From Kiritimatiellia bacterium (GTDB lineage: Bacteria; Verrucomicrobiota; Kiritimatiellia; CAIVKH01): DNA of 61,752 nucleotides. The stretch lies in assembly GCA_025054615.1 (NCBI GenBank), contig JANWZO010000015.1, forward strand, positions 1 to 61,752, read 5' to 3'. Under the pieces are notes generated by a model. The model worked only from the letters and a program-made list of their open reading frames with translations, searched no databases and had not been told where the DNA came from. This document shows positions 8,620 through 17,066 of this stretch, piece by piece. The position numbers and the translations under genes were made by a program. Numbering within the stretch: position 1 is the first letter of the stretch; each line of letters opens with the position of its first letter.

Positions 8620-9386
8620 CGCAGCCTGCGAAGCCAGGCATCAGGCCAATGAGTCACATTGCGGCTTAGGCTGCTTTCATTGAACGGCCACGGCGGTTGT
8701 TCGAGTATGAATTCCGGATGCGCAGCCGCAAAATCGCGCGCCGCGCGGGCTGGATTGTCTTCCGCCCAACGGGGGTCTCCGCGTGGCACGTCCGTAAGCT
8801 CTTGCATGAAGCCATCGGTGGCCACAATGTAGGAGTCGCGCGTCACCAGCGGAGCGTAGGCGCGTAATTCCTCGAGTACATGTTGATAGCTGTGATTCGA
8901 GTCCAGAAAGACCATGACCGATTCCCCTGGATGAACGAGGGACCGAACGCGCCGAACAATATCCGGGTCGGTTGAGCTGCCTTCGATCAGGGTGATGAGG
9001 GGAAAAAGTTCGTGCGCTTCAAGAGCCTTCCGATTGTGCGGACGGATCTCAATGTCCACCCCGATCACGCGGCCCCGCCCCATCGCCTTGCAGAGCGAAG
9101 CGTAGAAAACGAGCGATCCCCCATGAGCGATTCCGGTCTCAATGATGACGTCCGGTTTTATGCGGTAGATAACCTCCTGTGTGCGCATCAGGTCATCCGG
9201 CAACTGGATGATGGGCCGCCCCATCCAAGCGAAGGTATAGGTGTATTTTTGGTTCCAATTTACCTTCAGCCAAAGCCGGCCAATATGGTCGAATGCCTCC
9301 TCTCCATACAGAGGAAGCGTGCGAGCCTGACCTTCGCCATCGATGATTCGCAGCGTTCCAGCCCGGGTATCGATCTCCATTTTCAT
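8616..9386 (-). CDS. CmcI/cephalosporin hydroxylase-family SAM-dependent enzyme
   Basis: A 256-residue protein using the ATG at 9386, which overlaps the upstream TGA by 4 bp. It carries the signature of the CmcI family (PF04989): DVIIETGIAHGGSLVFYAS (SAM-binding loop), RVIGVDIEIRPHN, LIEGSSTDPDIV and VMVFLDSNHSYQHVLEELR. Family members include sugar O-methyltransferases such as rhamnosyl O-methyltransferases, and proteins annotated as cephalosporin hydroxylases. In a polysaccharide cluster a sugar O-methyltransferase role is most likely. The exact position methylated cannot be inferred. It lies between an epimerase and the flippase in an unbroken overlapping series. Confidence 0.82.
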   Translation of the reverse strand: MKMEIDTRAGTLRIIDGEGQARTLPLYGEEAFDHIGRLWLKVNWNQKYTYTFAWMGRPIIQLPDDLMRTQEVIYRIKPDVIIETGIAHGGSLVFYASLCKAMGRGRVIGVDIEIRPHNRKALEAHELFPLITLIEGSSTDPDIVRRVRSLVHPGESVMVFLDSNHSYQHVLEELRAYAPLVTRDSYIVATDGFMQELTDVPRGDPRWAEDNPARAARDFAAAHPEFILEQPPWPFNESSLSRNVTHWPDAWLRRLR

Positions 9387-10294
9387 TGGATTCGTTCCTT
9401 CCACCAGGCCATCGTGTCGCGCAACCCTTCCTTAAGAGATTGGACCGGCGACCAGCCGATTTGCCTCAATTTCGAATTGATGGCAACGATGCGCGGAGGG
9501 TCGAGCAGATTTTCCGGTCGTGCTCCCCAGCGAATGAGGTCGGACCGCCCCGTCAGCTCGGCAGCCATCTCCACCACCTGCCGCACCTCCGCCGCCTCTC
9601 CACTCCCGATATTCACGGGTCCTCGAAGATCCGATTCGACGACTGCCGCAACGGCCGCCGCGGCGTCTGAAATGTGAAGGAAATCCCGAACCTGGCGCCC
9701 CGAGGTCACTGGACATGGTTTCCCCGCGAGGAGATTCGCGAACAAATCGGAGACCAAACGATTCGCTGGCTCGAATGGGCCGTACAAGTAGAACAATCTG
9801 CACCAGGCGAAGGACATGCCCGTTTGGGCGGCCATTTGTTCCCCGAGCAGAAAGACGGATGCTTTGGCCGCTGCATAAAGCGTCGTAGGGCGCAGGGGCG
9901 TCTGTTCATCAAGGTCGCCAACCGACGTGTCATATTCGGCACAGGATCCGATTCCGACGAACCGCTGGATGCGCAAGCGCGCGGCCGCCTGCAGGAGTCG
10001 GATAGAAAACGAGAGACAGACCAGATTCTCCGGCGCCGTCAGGTAGCGGCCGGGCACGGCGTACCAGGCGGCATGCACGCAGGCGTCCATCCCGCGAATT
10101 GCGTCCTCGAGCATTGATTCGCTGGCAACTGCCAGATCAAGCGGCAGCCGCTCCACATCGGGGGCGAGGGCATTGAGCCGATCCGTCGGGTCGGCGGGCA
10201 GGTAAACCGCCCGAACCGCGTGCCCGCGCGCGAGCAATGCGCGCGCCAGATGGGCGCCGACAAAGCCTGAGGCACCCGTCACGAGAATTTTCAT
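9383..10294 (-). CDS. NAD-dependent epimerase/dehydratase (extended SDR)
   Basis: A 303-residue extended short-chain dehydrogenase. The N-terminus is MKILVTGASGFVGAHLARAL with the GxxGxxG dinucleotide motif. The catalytic region shows GIGSCAEYD and then YAAAK (Tyr-x3-Lys). Downstream are RLFYLYGP and RQVRDFLHISDAA, as in sugar-nucleotide epimerases/4-ketoreductases. The start is taken at 10294 because it gives the canonical N-terminus and a 4-bp ATGA overlap with the rfbC stop. The context (RmlC, sugar C-methyltransferase) suggests a 4-ketoreductase or 4-epimerase acting on an NDP-deoxysugar made in the same operon; the substrate is inferred. Confidence 0.85.
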   Translation of the reverse strand: MKILVTGASGFVGAHLARALLARGHAVRAVYLPADPTDRLNALAPDVERLPLDLAVASESMLEDAIRGMDACVHAAWYAVPGRYLTAPENLVCLSFSIRLLQAAARLRIQRFVGIGSCAEYDTSVGDLDEQTPLRPTTLYAAAKASVFLLGEQMAAQTGMSFAWCRLFYLYGPFEPANRLVSDLFANLLAGKPCPVTSGRQVRDFLHISDAAAAVAAVVESDLRGPVNIGSGEAAEVRQVVEMAAELTGRSDLIRWGARPENLLDPPRIVAINSKLRQIGWSPVQSLKEGLRDTMAWWKERIQ

Positions 10295-10821
10295 GGCGCA
10301 AAGTCTGGATACGACGCGTCCTTTTCGGACAGGAAGGGAAGCTCGGTGGGCCACTTGATGCCGAAGGCGGGGTCGTTCCATCGGACGCCGCGCGCCGCCT
10401 CCGGGCGATAGGCTTCTCCCATCTGATAGAAGACCTCACTATTATCCTCCAGCGTAAGAAAGCCGTGCGCGCACCCCGTCGGGATAAACAAGGCCCGCCG
10501 ATTTTCGGCGGACAATTCGATGGCAACCCAGCGGCAATAAGTCGGAGAATCGCGCCGTAGGTCGAGCGCCACGTCCCAGATCCGCCCGCGCGTGCAGCGG
10601 ACCAGTTTGGGCTCCTCATGCGGCGGGGCCTGGTAGTGCATGCCCCGCAGTGTATGGCGACTGCGGTTGAAGGAGATGTTGCATTGCACAAGTCGGGCGT
10701 CGAGCCCGTGCCGCGCGAATTCATCTCGGCACCACGTCCGCGCAAAAAAACCGCGGGGGTCTTCGCGCGGCTCAACGTCGACAATCCAGACGCCAGGTAT
10801 GTGCGTCGGCGTGAAGATCAT
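10291..10821 (-). CDS. rfbC: dTDP-4-dehydrorhamnose 3,5-epimerase family (RmlC)
   Basis: A 176-residue cupin of the RmlC family. Recognisable blocks are EDPRGFFARTW, QCNISFNRSRHTLRGMHYQ (with the catalytic-type His in RGMHYQ), GRIWDVALDLRRDSPTY and FIPTGCAHGFLTLEDNSEVFYQM. The family epimerises C3 and/or C5 of NDP-4-keto-6-deoxyglucose. The start at 10821 begins MIFTPTHIPGV and overlaps the upstream methyltransferase stop by 4 bp. No rmlA, rmlB or rmlD is seen in the window, so the 4-keto sugar must be supplied by genes elsewhere. The adjacent C-methyltransferase hints at a branched deoxysugar rather than plain rhamnose. Confidence 0.9.
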   Translation of the reverse strand: MIFTPTHIPGVWIVDVEPREDPRGFFARTWCRDEFARHGLDARLVQCNISFNRSRHTLRGMHYQAPPHEEPKLVRCTRGRIWDVALDLRRDSPTYCRWVAIELSAENRRALFIPTGCAHGFLTLEDNSEVFYQMGEAYRPEAARGVRWNDPAFGIKWPTELPFLSEKDASYPDFAP

Positions 10822-12053
10822 TCGAACACCAGTACATCCGGAATTGCGACAAAAAACTTGCCGCCCCAAGCCCGGATTCCCGCCATCTGCTGCATCACCT
10901 CATCCTTGAGGTTCCACGGCAGGATGAACAGGTAATCCGGTTTGTAATCAAAGATCCGATCGACGGGGTGAACCGGAATTCGCGTACCGGGCAGGTATAA
11001 CCCCTGTTTGCGGGGGTTTTTGTCCACTGTGAACGCGATGAAATCCGTGCGTATGCCGCAATAGTTGAGCAGCGTGTTCCCCTTTGCTGGGGCTCCATAG
11101 CCCGCAATCTTCTTGCCCGCCCGCCGGGCCTCGATGAGAAAGGTCAGCAGATTTTGTTTGATGCGCTCCACCCGCTCGGCAAACCGCCGATAGGGCTCCA
11201 AAGTATTGAAGCCCGCGCGAATCTCTCGGTCGCGCAGCGCGCCCACGGAGGGCTGAGTCGGTTGGGCGGCGTTCTCCTCGTGGGTGACGAACAGGCGCAG
11301 GGAGCCGCCGTGGGTGCCGAGCTCCTGCACATCGAAAACCCGCAGACCATGCCGCGCGAGCGCAGCCTCCGCCGCTATGAATGAAAAATAGGAGAAATGC
11401 TCATGGTAGATGGTATCGAACTCATTGTGCTCGATCAGCCGTTCCAAGTGGGGGAATTCCAAGGTGATGACGCCGGTGGGTTTGAGCAGGATTTTGAAGC
11501 CGGCGATGAAGTCGTTGAGGTCCGGCACGTGCCCGAAGACGTTGTTACCGATGAGCAGGTCCGCATGAAGCCCCGATGCCGCCATGCTCTTCGCGGTTTC
11601 CGTTCCGAAAAATTTAACCAGCGTCGGTATGCCCTTGGCGAGTGCGGCCAGCGCAACATTCGCGGCGGGCTCAACGCCCAGCACGGGGATGCCTCGCTGC
11701 ACAAAATATTGGAGCAGGTAGCCGTCGTTGCTTGCTAATTCGACCACTCGGCTCTCGCTGGTGATTCCAAAACGGGGTATCACCTCGTCCACGTACCGAG
11801 CGCAGTGATTGAGCCATGTCGTGGAGAAGGAGGAGAAGTAGGCGTAGTCGGTGAAAATGTTTTCAGGCCTGACAATCAGCGGAAGCTGCACGAGCCAGCA
11901 GCGGTGGCAGACCCGCACAGTCAACGGAAAAAAGGGCTCCATCTCGTCGAGCTGTTCCGGCTTCAGATAGCTGTTGGAGAGCGGAGAGGCCCCCAAATCA
12001 ATAAACACATGGTGCAACGGCTCGCCGCACGAACGACAGGAATAAATTTTCAT
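10818..12053 (-). CDS. NDP-sugar C-methyltransferase (zinc-binding N-domain, class I SAM core)
   Basis: A 411-residue three-part protein. Residues 1-60 carry a Cys-rich zinc-binding domain (CRSCGEPL and VCHRCWLVQL). The middle is a SAM methyltransferase fold (VVELASNDGYLLQYF, GVEPAANV) with the catalytic-type TIYHEHFSYFS segment. The C-terminal domain has GYGAPAKGNTLLNY. This matches the Methyltransf_13/11/14 architecture (PF08421/PF08484) of TylCIII/NovU-type sugar 3-C- or 5-C-methyltransferases. It probably methylates a 4-keto-6-deoxysugar nucleotide. The start ATG at 12053 overlaps the DUF362 stop by 4 bp; a GTG three codons upstream is less likely. Confidence 0.88.
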   Translation of the reverse strand: MKIYSCRSCGEPLHHVFIDLGASPLSNSYLKPEQLDEMEPFFPLTVRVCHRCWLVQLPLIVRPENIFTDYAYFSSFSTTWLNHCARYVDEVIPRFGITSESRVVELASNDGYLLQYFVQRGIPVLGVEPAANVALAALAKGIPTLVKFFGTETAKSMAASGLHADLLIGNNVFGHVPDLNDFIAGFKILLKPTGVITLEFPHLERLIEHNEFDTIYHEHFSYFSFIAAEAALARHGLRVFDVQELGTHGGSLRLFVTHEENAAQPTQPSVGALRDREIRAGFNTLEPYRRFAERVERIKQNLLTFLIEARRAGKKIAGYGAPAKGNTLLNYCGIRTDFIAFTVDKNPRKQGLYLPGTRIPVHPVDRIFDYKPDYLFILPWNLKDEVMQQMAGIRAWGGKFFVAIPDVLVFE

Positions 12054-13519
12054 GCCCGGCACCTTTCTTCCGGAACAGATTCACAGTGGCCGCGCCAGCC
12101 CGAAGCGGGACGGAGAGCCCGAGGGGGAGCGACCCCGTCGGTAACCACCTCGATATCGGCCGGGCCGAACCCCGCCAGAGGGTGGGGCCGAGTGTCGAAT
12201 GCGCGGCAAATGATCGGGATTCGGCGTGGATCCAGGCCCATGGCCGTTGTGACCGCCCAGTCGTGGGCCGCGGCGTTGAGTGCGGCCGTGACGAGCCCAA
12301 ATGGAACAGGGTCCGGCCGAAGCGGGCCATCCCCCTCGCCGGCAATAATGCCGTCGCCGACATGTAGGGTCACGCGCTGGGGCATTTCGCGCAAGCGACC
12401 CTCGCGATCGGCATAAAGCAAAATCGTGTTCAGATCAAGGCACATGCGCCAGACTGTGTCATTCCCGTGCCACCCGCCCTCAACATTCGCAGGCAGCCCG
12501 CGAATCCGGTCGAACCATAAAATCTTGTAAGCGATCCGATTCATTACCCCGTACAGGTTGGGCTTGTCGAGCGCGTGTCGGTTCATCCAATCGAGCACAT
12601 CCTCCAGCAGTGCCTTGGGCAGGGTGCGCCGTTCGTAGTTGTCCCCGCCGGAATCCGCAGCGCCCTTCCGGTGGTGCGGCAGGAATTCCTTGCTGCCGTT
12701 GATGCCAACGAGGTTCTTCAGCGCCAGGGTCACGCCCGCCTTCATGTGCGTCTTGACCTTCGGCACGTTGATCACGAGGTCGGCCTCCAGCACATCGCGA
12801 GCGATCAGATAGCGATGGCGTCCGGGCGCGTGGGCGACCGGAAGGTCATCCGGGTTGTACATGGTCACGCGGAATTTGGAGAAATCCGCGGAGATGGGTT
12901 CCAGAAGGCTCTCCGCTCCCAGATCTACTAGCCGGTACTCCTCCATGGGCCGCAAACGGGTTTGCACCCGAACCGAGTGCGATCCGCGCACGGTAATGGT
13001 CCGGCGGAAATCTTTCACTTCGATGGGGACGCCCTGGGTCCGGTACCACTCCGCGACTCGCTCGAATCCCAAGCCGAGAAGAGCATCGAACCGGCATACC
13101 TGCACCGGCGCGTCGCCAACCACGAGCATTGCGGGCCGCGCCCGCAGCGCGTAGTCAATGACCGCCCGCAAAATCGACGCATGCGTGATCAGGCAGTCCG
13201 TTCCGCCCGGCCCTTCGTTGGCATGCAGCACCCAGTTGGGCTTAATCACGATCCGAGAACCGGGCGGAACCAGCTCACCGATGGGATTCCAATCGGGTCG
13301 TCCCAACCGTTTCGCGTCCAGATTCAAATTCGCGAGCGCGCGCCGAACCGCCGCATACACCGGGTTGGGCGTCTTCCCCAACGGACCGTTGTATTCCGGA
13401 TACGACTCGGATGGATTGTATGGCGCGGCGGAGATAGGTGGATAACCGAGCGCGCCGTCCTCTAGCCATACCATGGCCACCCGAGGATCCGATCGAGGGT
13501 CTGGAATGATGGAGTCCAC
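12050..13519 (-). CDS. DUF362 domain protein
   Basis: A 489-residue protein with the DUF362 core: GSRIVIKPNWV, the region around DCLITHASILRAVIDYAL, and NVPKVKTHMKAGVTLALKNL, which is diagnostic of the family. No ferredoxin-type Cys cluster is visible. It is the first gene of the minus-strand polysaccharide operon. It uses a GTG start at 13519 with AAGG about 7 nt upstream, and ends in an ATGA overlap with the methyltransferase. The biochemical function of DUF362 proteins is not established; the position suggests a role linked to the polysaccharide pathway. A divergent promoter region (13520-13617) separates it from gmhB. Confidence 0.85.
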   Translation of the reverse strand: MDSIIPDPRSDPRVAMVWLEDGALGYPPISAAPYNPSESYPEYNGPLGKTPNPVYAAVRRALANLNLDAKRLGRPDWNPIGELVPPGSRIVIKPNWVLHANEGPGGTDCLITHASILRAVIDYALRARPAMLVVGDAPVQVCRFDALLGLGFERVAEWYRTQGVPIEVKDFRRTITVRGSHSVRVQTRLRPMEEYRLVDLGAESLLEPISADFSKFRVTMYNPDDLPVAHAPGRHRYLIARDVLEADLVINVPKVKTHMKAGVTLALKNLVGINGSKEFLPHHRKGAADSGGDNYERRTLPKALLEDVLDWMNRHALDKPNLYGVMNRIAYKILWFDRIRGLPANVEGGWHGNDTVWRMCLDLNTILLYADREGRLREMPQRVTLHVGDGIIAGEGDGPLRPDPVPFGLVTAALNAAAHDWAVTTAMGLDPRRIPIICRAFDTRPHPLAGFGPADIEVVTDGVAPPRALRPASGWRGHCESVPEERCRA

Positions 13520-13617
13520 TGAAAACCTTTAGTAAATCATCCCCGAAAACAGGATTGAAGCGCGGAATCAAACCTTGGGATTGCCCCCGAGATACAGGCC
13601 GCTACGCTACATGGGCC

Positions 13618-14187
13618 ATGAAACACGGCAGAGGAACGCCCTGTGTCTTTTTCGACCGCGACGGAATCGTCAACCATCCGCCGGACGACGAAAAACGCTA
13701 TGTTCTACATGAGGACGAATTCCACCTGCTGCCGGGCTTCACAGACGCGCTCCGCGTGGTGCTGGCAAAGGGCTACAAGGCCGTCATCGTCACGAATCAA
13801 TCCGGCGTCGGACGCGGCCACATGACCCAAGCCGACCTCGACCGGATCCATTCGAAAATGCACGCCCTGCTCGCCGCGGAGGGTCTCGCCGTTCACGACG
13901 TCATCGAATGCACTTCCACCGACGACACGCATCCAAACCGCAAACCCAATCCTGGCATGCTCATTGAAGCCGCCCGCAAGCACAACCTGGACCTATCACG
14001 CTCCTGGATGATCGGCGATCAGGAGAAGGACGTGATTGCGGGCCGGCGCGCCGGAGTTGCCAAAACGGTTAAAGTCAAAGGCGGCCGCGCGCCGACCGAC
14101 GCCGATTATCATCTTCAGTCGATGAACGAACTGGCGAAATTTCTCGCAGAACATCTCCCGCCAGCGGCGGCAGACAGTCGCACCTAA
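13618..14187 (+). CDS. gmhB: HAD phosphatase, D,D-heptose 1,7-bisphosphate phosphatase-like
   Basis: A 189-residue HAD hydrolase of the GmhB/HisB-N type. It has VFFDRDGIVN (DxD nucleophile motif I), VIVTNQSGVGRG (motif II), RKPNPGM (Lys motif III) and SWMIGDQEKDVIAGRRAG (motif IV). GmhB removes the C7 phosphate of heptose bisphosphate in ADP-heptose synthesis. The zinc loop that binds metal through C-x-H...C-x-C in classical GmhB is reduced here to ECTSTDDTHPN, with one Cys and one His and no second Cys pair. It may therefore be a zinc-free member or act on another sugar phosphate. The ATG at 13618 is chosen because the upstream extension lacks homology. Confidence 0.75.
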   Translation: MKHGRGTPCVFFDRDGIVNHPPDDEKRYVLHEDEFHLLPGFTDALRVVLAKGYKAVIVTNQSGVGRGHMTQADLDRIHSKMHALLAAEGLAVHDVIECTSTDDTHPNRKPNPGMLIEAARKHNLDLSRSWMIGDQEKDVIAGRRAGVAKTVKVKGGRAPTDADYHLQSMNELAKFLAEHLPPAAADSRT

Positions 14188-14193
14188 GATTCG

Positions 14194-15285
14194 ATGACCC
14201 CCGCCGTCTTTTTCGGTTTCGCGTTTCGCCATCTCGGTCTGCACTCGTCGTTTCTGGCCATGAAGCGAGTGTTGAGCGACCAAATTGTTGTCGATGTCAC
14301 TCCCCCAGAACTCGTATTCAGGCTGCCGAATCGTCTGCACACGGCCGTTTACTGGCGGTGGCTTTACTACTGCGAGTACGCCATCCGCCGCTTCTACTGG
14401 CGCTCCGAGCGTACGCTCGTGCACCACTTCCATTCCGAAAATACGATGTTGCGGGATGACCGCTGGAAAAGACACCACTTGCTGGTGGCTACCGTACACC
14501 AACCCTTTGAAGAGCTGCTTCGACCGGTCCCTGGTCACCCATCGCGCCCGAAGTTTCTCAACGCTCTCCGCGCGTGCGATGCCGTCATTGCGCTCTCCGA
14601 ATGCGAGCGGCCGGTTATCGATCAATTTTTGGGCGACCGCCGCACCGTCGCGATCCCCCAGGGAGTCGATTGCGCCTTTTTCCGCCCTCCGACATTTCCG
14701 CGGGCGCATGTGGAGCCCCCGCGAGTGCTCACCGTAGGGAATTGGCTTCGCGATTATGACACCTGGTGTGAGACAGCGAAGATCGTTTTAGACCGCCATC
14801 CGACGGTCCGCTTCGCGGTGGTCGCAAACGCTGAAAATCATAGGCTAATACGCACACGGCTCGCGGAACGCCTGTCTCGCATCGAGCTGCACCACGGGAT
14901 TTCGGATGATGAGTTGGTCAACCTGTATTGGAACAGCCGGATGGTTTTCCTACCGTTGCGACACGCCGTCATGAACAATGCCGTGCTGGAATCGCTTGCA
15001 ACGGGCACGCCGCTGGTTGCCACCGACATTCCATCAGTCCGAGAATATGCCGGCCCCGCCGGCATCTACGTGCCCCGTAACGACGCTGAAAGCGCGGCCG
15101 AGTCAATCCTTGCGCTACTCGGCGAAACCGAAGAGCTGGAAACCCGCTCCGCCCAAGCCCGCGAACGCGCTGTTTCTCGCTATGATTGGCCCATCATCGC
15201 AGACCTCCATCGCCAACTGTACCGTCGTCTGTATGGCGAAAGCAGCGATTCACTGAGCCAAAGAGGAGCAGCCATCGGGGCGTGA
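14194..15285 (+). CDS. GT4-like glycosyltransferase (FFGFxFRHxGLH type, copy 2)
   Basis: A 363-residue GT-B enzyme beginning TPAVFFGFAFRHLGLHSS, collinear with the product of 3752-4804. Shared features are VDVTPP, WRWLYYCEY, the STEN/SEKTMLRDDRWKR-like block, LTVGNWLRDYD and HHGISDDELVNLYW. The donor-site region MVFLPLRHAVMNNAVLESLATGTP is followed by SVREYAG. It starts 6 bp after gmhB, so the two are probably cotranscribed. It likely transfers a sugar, perhaps a heptose given gmhB, to the surface polysaccharide; the donor is a guess. The presence of both copies in one locus on opposite strands implies duplication and rearrangement. Confidence 0.82.
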   Translation: MTPAVFFGFAFRHLGLHSSFLAMKRVLSDQIVVDVTPPELVFRLPNRLHTAVYWRWLYYCEYAIRRFYWRSERTLVHHFHSENTMLRDDRWKRHHLLVATVHQPFEELLRPVPGHPSRPKFLNALRACDAVIALSECERPVIDQFLGDRRTVAIPQGVDCAFFRPPTFPRAHVEPPRVLTVGNWLRDYDTWCETAKIVLDRHPTVRFAVVANAENHRLIRTRLAERLSRIELHHGISDDELVNLYWNSRMVFLPLRHAVMNNAVLESLATGTPLVATDIPSVREYAGPAGIYVPRNDAESAAESILALLGETEELETRSAQARERAVSRYDWPIIADLHRQLYRRLYGESSDSLSQRGAAIGA

Positions 15286-15381
15286 ATCGCCTCCGCCTCT
15301 CCGTGAAAGGAAGGTTGACCCTTGTTGAGGGCTGCGGCCGGGTTGACCCTCCGGCGGGCCGTGTGTACCTTTCTGTTGCTC

Positions 15382-16362
15382 ATGAACGATCCGATTTTGA
15401 TCGAAAAGTGGAGACTGGCGCGCCTTTCCAAGCAAACCCTCATACAGCTGGCGCTAACGTCGGTCATTATCGGGCTCGCCTTTCTGCTATTTCATTTCCA
15501 AGGGAACACCACTGACGTCCGCGCCTTTGGCCGATCGGCGATTCTTTGGATGGTCGAGCGGTGGGACGATGACGACGGCACCGGCGATTATTCGCATGGC
15601 TGGCTGATCCCTTTCGTCAGCGCCGCAATTGTCTGGCTGAAGAGGAAGGAACTCGCGGCGGCTCCCAAATCGGTTAGCTACATCGGGTTGGCGGTGGTTG
15701 TCCTCGCGCTGCTATTTCACTGGTTGGGCGCCAAAGCCCAACAAACCCGCCTTTCCCTGTTTGGACTTGTCCTGTTGATCTGGGGAATCCCGTTCTACTT
15801 TTATGGGTGGCGGGTCGCGAAAATCCTGATTTTCCCCTGCGCCTATCTCACATTCTGCATTCCGCTCAACTTCCTCGATAGCGTCACTTTTCCGCTCCGG
15901 ATTTTCGCCACCATTGTGTCAACGGCCCTGCTCAACGGGCTCGGCATCGCGGCGGAAAGGTCCGGCTCCGCCATATACTCCGCGGCGGCCGGCGGGTTCA
16001 GCTTTGACGTCGCGGACCCCTGCAGCGGGATCCGTTCGCTGTTAGCCCTAACCGCGCTTACGGCGGTCTACGCCTATTTCACGCAAAAAACGCTCCTCAA
16101 AAAGTGGCTCCTCTTTCTCTCGGCCATCCCGCTGGCCATTATCGGCAACATTGCCCGAATCGTCGTCGTAGCGATCGTCGCCGAGGCATTTGGGGAAGAG
16201 CTGGCATTGGGGCTGTTCCATGACTACTCGGGCTATGTCGTCTTCTCGGTCGCCATTGGGCTAATGCTCGGCGTGAGCGCACTTCTGAACATGGATCTGA
16301 GGGAGATGCGGGAACGATGGAAACAAGTCCTCTTAAGCCCTACTTCGTCGTCATCGGCCTGA
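15382..16362 (+). CDS. xrt: Exosortase (EpsH/Xrt family transpeptidase)
   Basis: A 326-residue, eight-helix-type membrane protein with the exosortase catalytic triad in order: DPCSGIRSL (Cys about residue 214), GNIARI (Arg about 259) and FHDYSGY (His about 280). An N-terminal DYSHGWLIPF block, typical of the family, is also present. Exosortases cleave PEP-CTERM sorting signals and pass the protein to a cell-surface acceptor. The ATG at 15382 is chosen; a TTG 60 bp upstream adds residues without family character. The gene overlaps the EpsI-like gene by 46 bp. A plausible substrate with a PEP-CTERM tail is encoded at 24371-24970. Confidence 0.93.
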   Translation: MNDPILIEKWRLARLSKQTLIQLALTSVIIGLAFLLFHFQGNTTDVRAFGRSAILWMVERWDDDDGTGDYSHGWLIPFVSAAIVWLKRKELAAAPKSVSYIGLAVVVLALLFHWLGAKAQQTRLSLFGLVLLIWGIPFYFYGWRVAKILIFPCAYLTFCIPLNFLDSVTFPLRIFATIVSTALLNGLGIAAERSGSAIYSAAAGGFSFDVADPCSGIRSLLALTALTAVYAYFTQKTLLKKWLLFLSAIPLAIIGNIARIVVVAIVAEAFGEELALGLFHDYSGYVVFSVAIGLMLGVSALLNMDLREMRERWKQVLLSPTSSSSA

Positions 16363-17066
16363 TGGCGCTGACTTCGCTTGCGTTGGCGTACACCGTCGAC
16401 GTGAACCTCTCCGATGAGGCCGGCGTCCGCGTATATCTGCCTGATCGCGTCGGCGAGTGGACTGGCGACGAGCTGCGATTTTGCCAGAATCCGAGTTGCC
16501 AAGCGACTGTCTTTCTGAGCCAGGTCCCGGAATCGGGCACATGCCCCAAATGCGGCGGCCGGCTTCACACCATGTCCAAGATAGAGGCCGACCTTCTGCC
16601 CTCAGATACGGAGGTCTTGAAGAAGCAGTACAGGTCGCCAAAGGGCGAAGTAGTCATGGCATCGATCGTGATGAGCGGTCGCGAGCGGGCCAGCATCCAT
16701 CGACCCCAAACCTGCCTGGTCGGGCAGGGCAATGAAATTGTCCATAGCAGCGTCCTCGAGGTCCCCATGGAGGGACGAGACCCGTTGGATGTGATGGTGC
16801 TCGACATGCTTCACCGGCGCCGTCTGCCGGACGGCCGGTATCATTCCCACGAGAGCTATTACGCTTACTGGTTCGTGGGCAAAGGGCGCGAAACGCCGTA
16901 TCATATCACCCGCATGATCTGGATGGCGTCGGACCGCATTTTTCACAATCGCGCGCACCGGTGGGCCTACATCTCCGTTTCCGGAAACCGCGACAGCTCG
17001 GGCGCCTATAAACAGCAGATCGCCGCATTTGTGCGGGACCTTTACCCCCAGATGGTTATCCATTGA
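16317..17066 (+). CDS. EpsI-like exosortase-associated protein with zinc-ribbon insert
   Basis: A 249-residue protein with one N-terminal membrane segment (residues 8-26) and an outside domain. The conserved EpsI/DUF3485 block ERASIHRPQTCLVGQG is present, along with a C-terminal region rich in aromatic residues (SYYAYWFVGKG). An unusual insertion at residues 56-80 carries two Cys pairs (CQNPSC and CPKCGG) in a zinc-ribbon pattern. EpsI proteins are encoded beside exosortases, sometimes fused to them, and are thought to assist protein sorting or polysaccharide export. The coding overlap with the exosortase supports joint expression. A periplasmic location would be odd for a reduced zinc ribbon. 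Confidence 0.85.
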   Translation: METSPLKPYFVVIGLMALTSLALAYTVDVNLSDEAGVRVYLPDRVGEWTGDELRFCQNPSCQATVFLSQVPESGTCPKCGGRLHTMSKIEADLLPSDTEVLKKQYRSPKGEVVMASIVMSGRERASIHRPQTCLVGQGNEIVHSSVLEVPMEGRDPLDVMVLDMLHRRRLPDGRYHSHESYYAYWFVGKGRETPYHITRMIWMASDRIFHNRAHRWAYISVSGNRDSSGAYKQQIAAFVRDLYPQMVIH

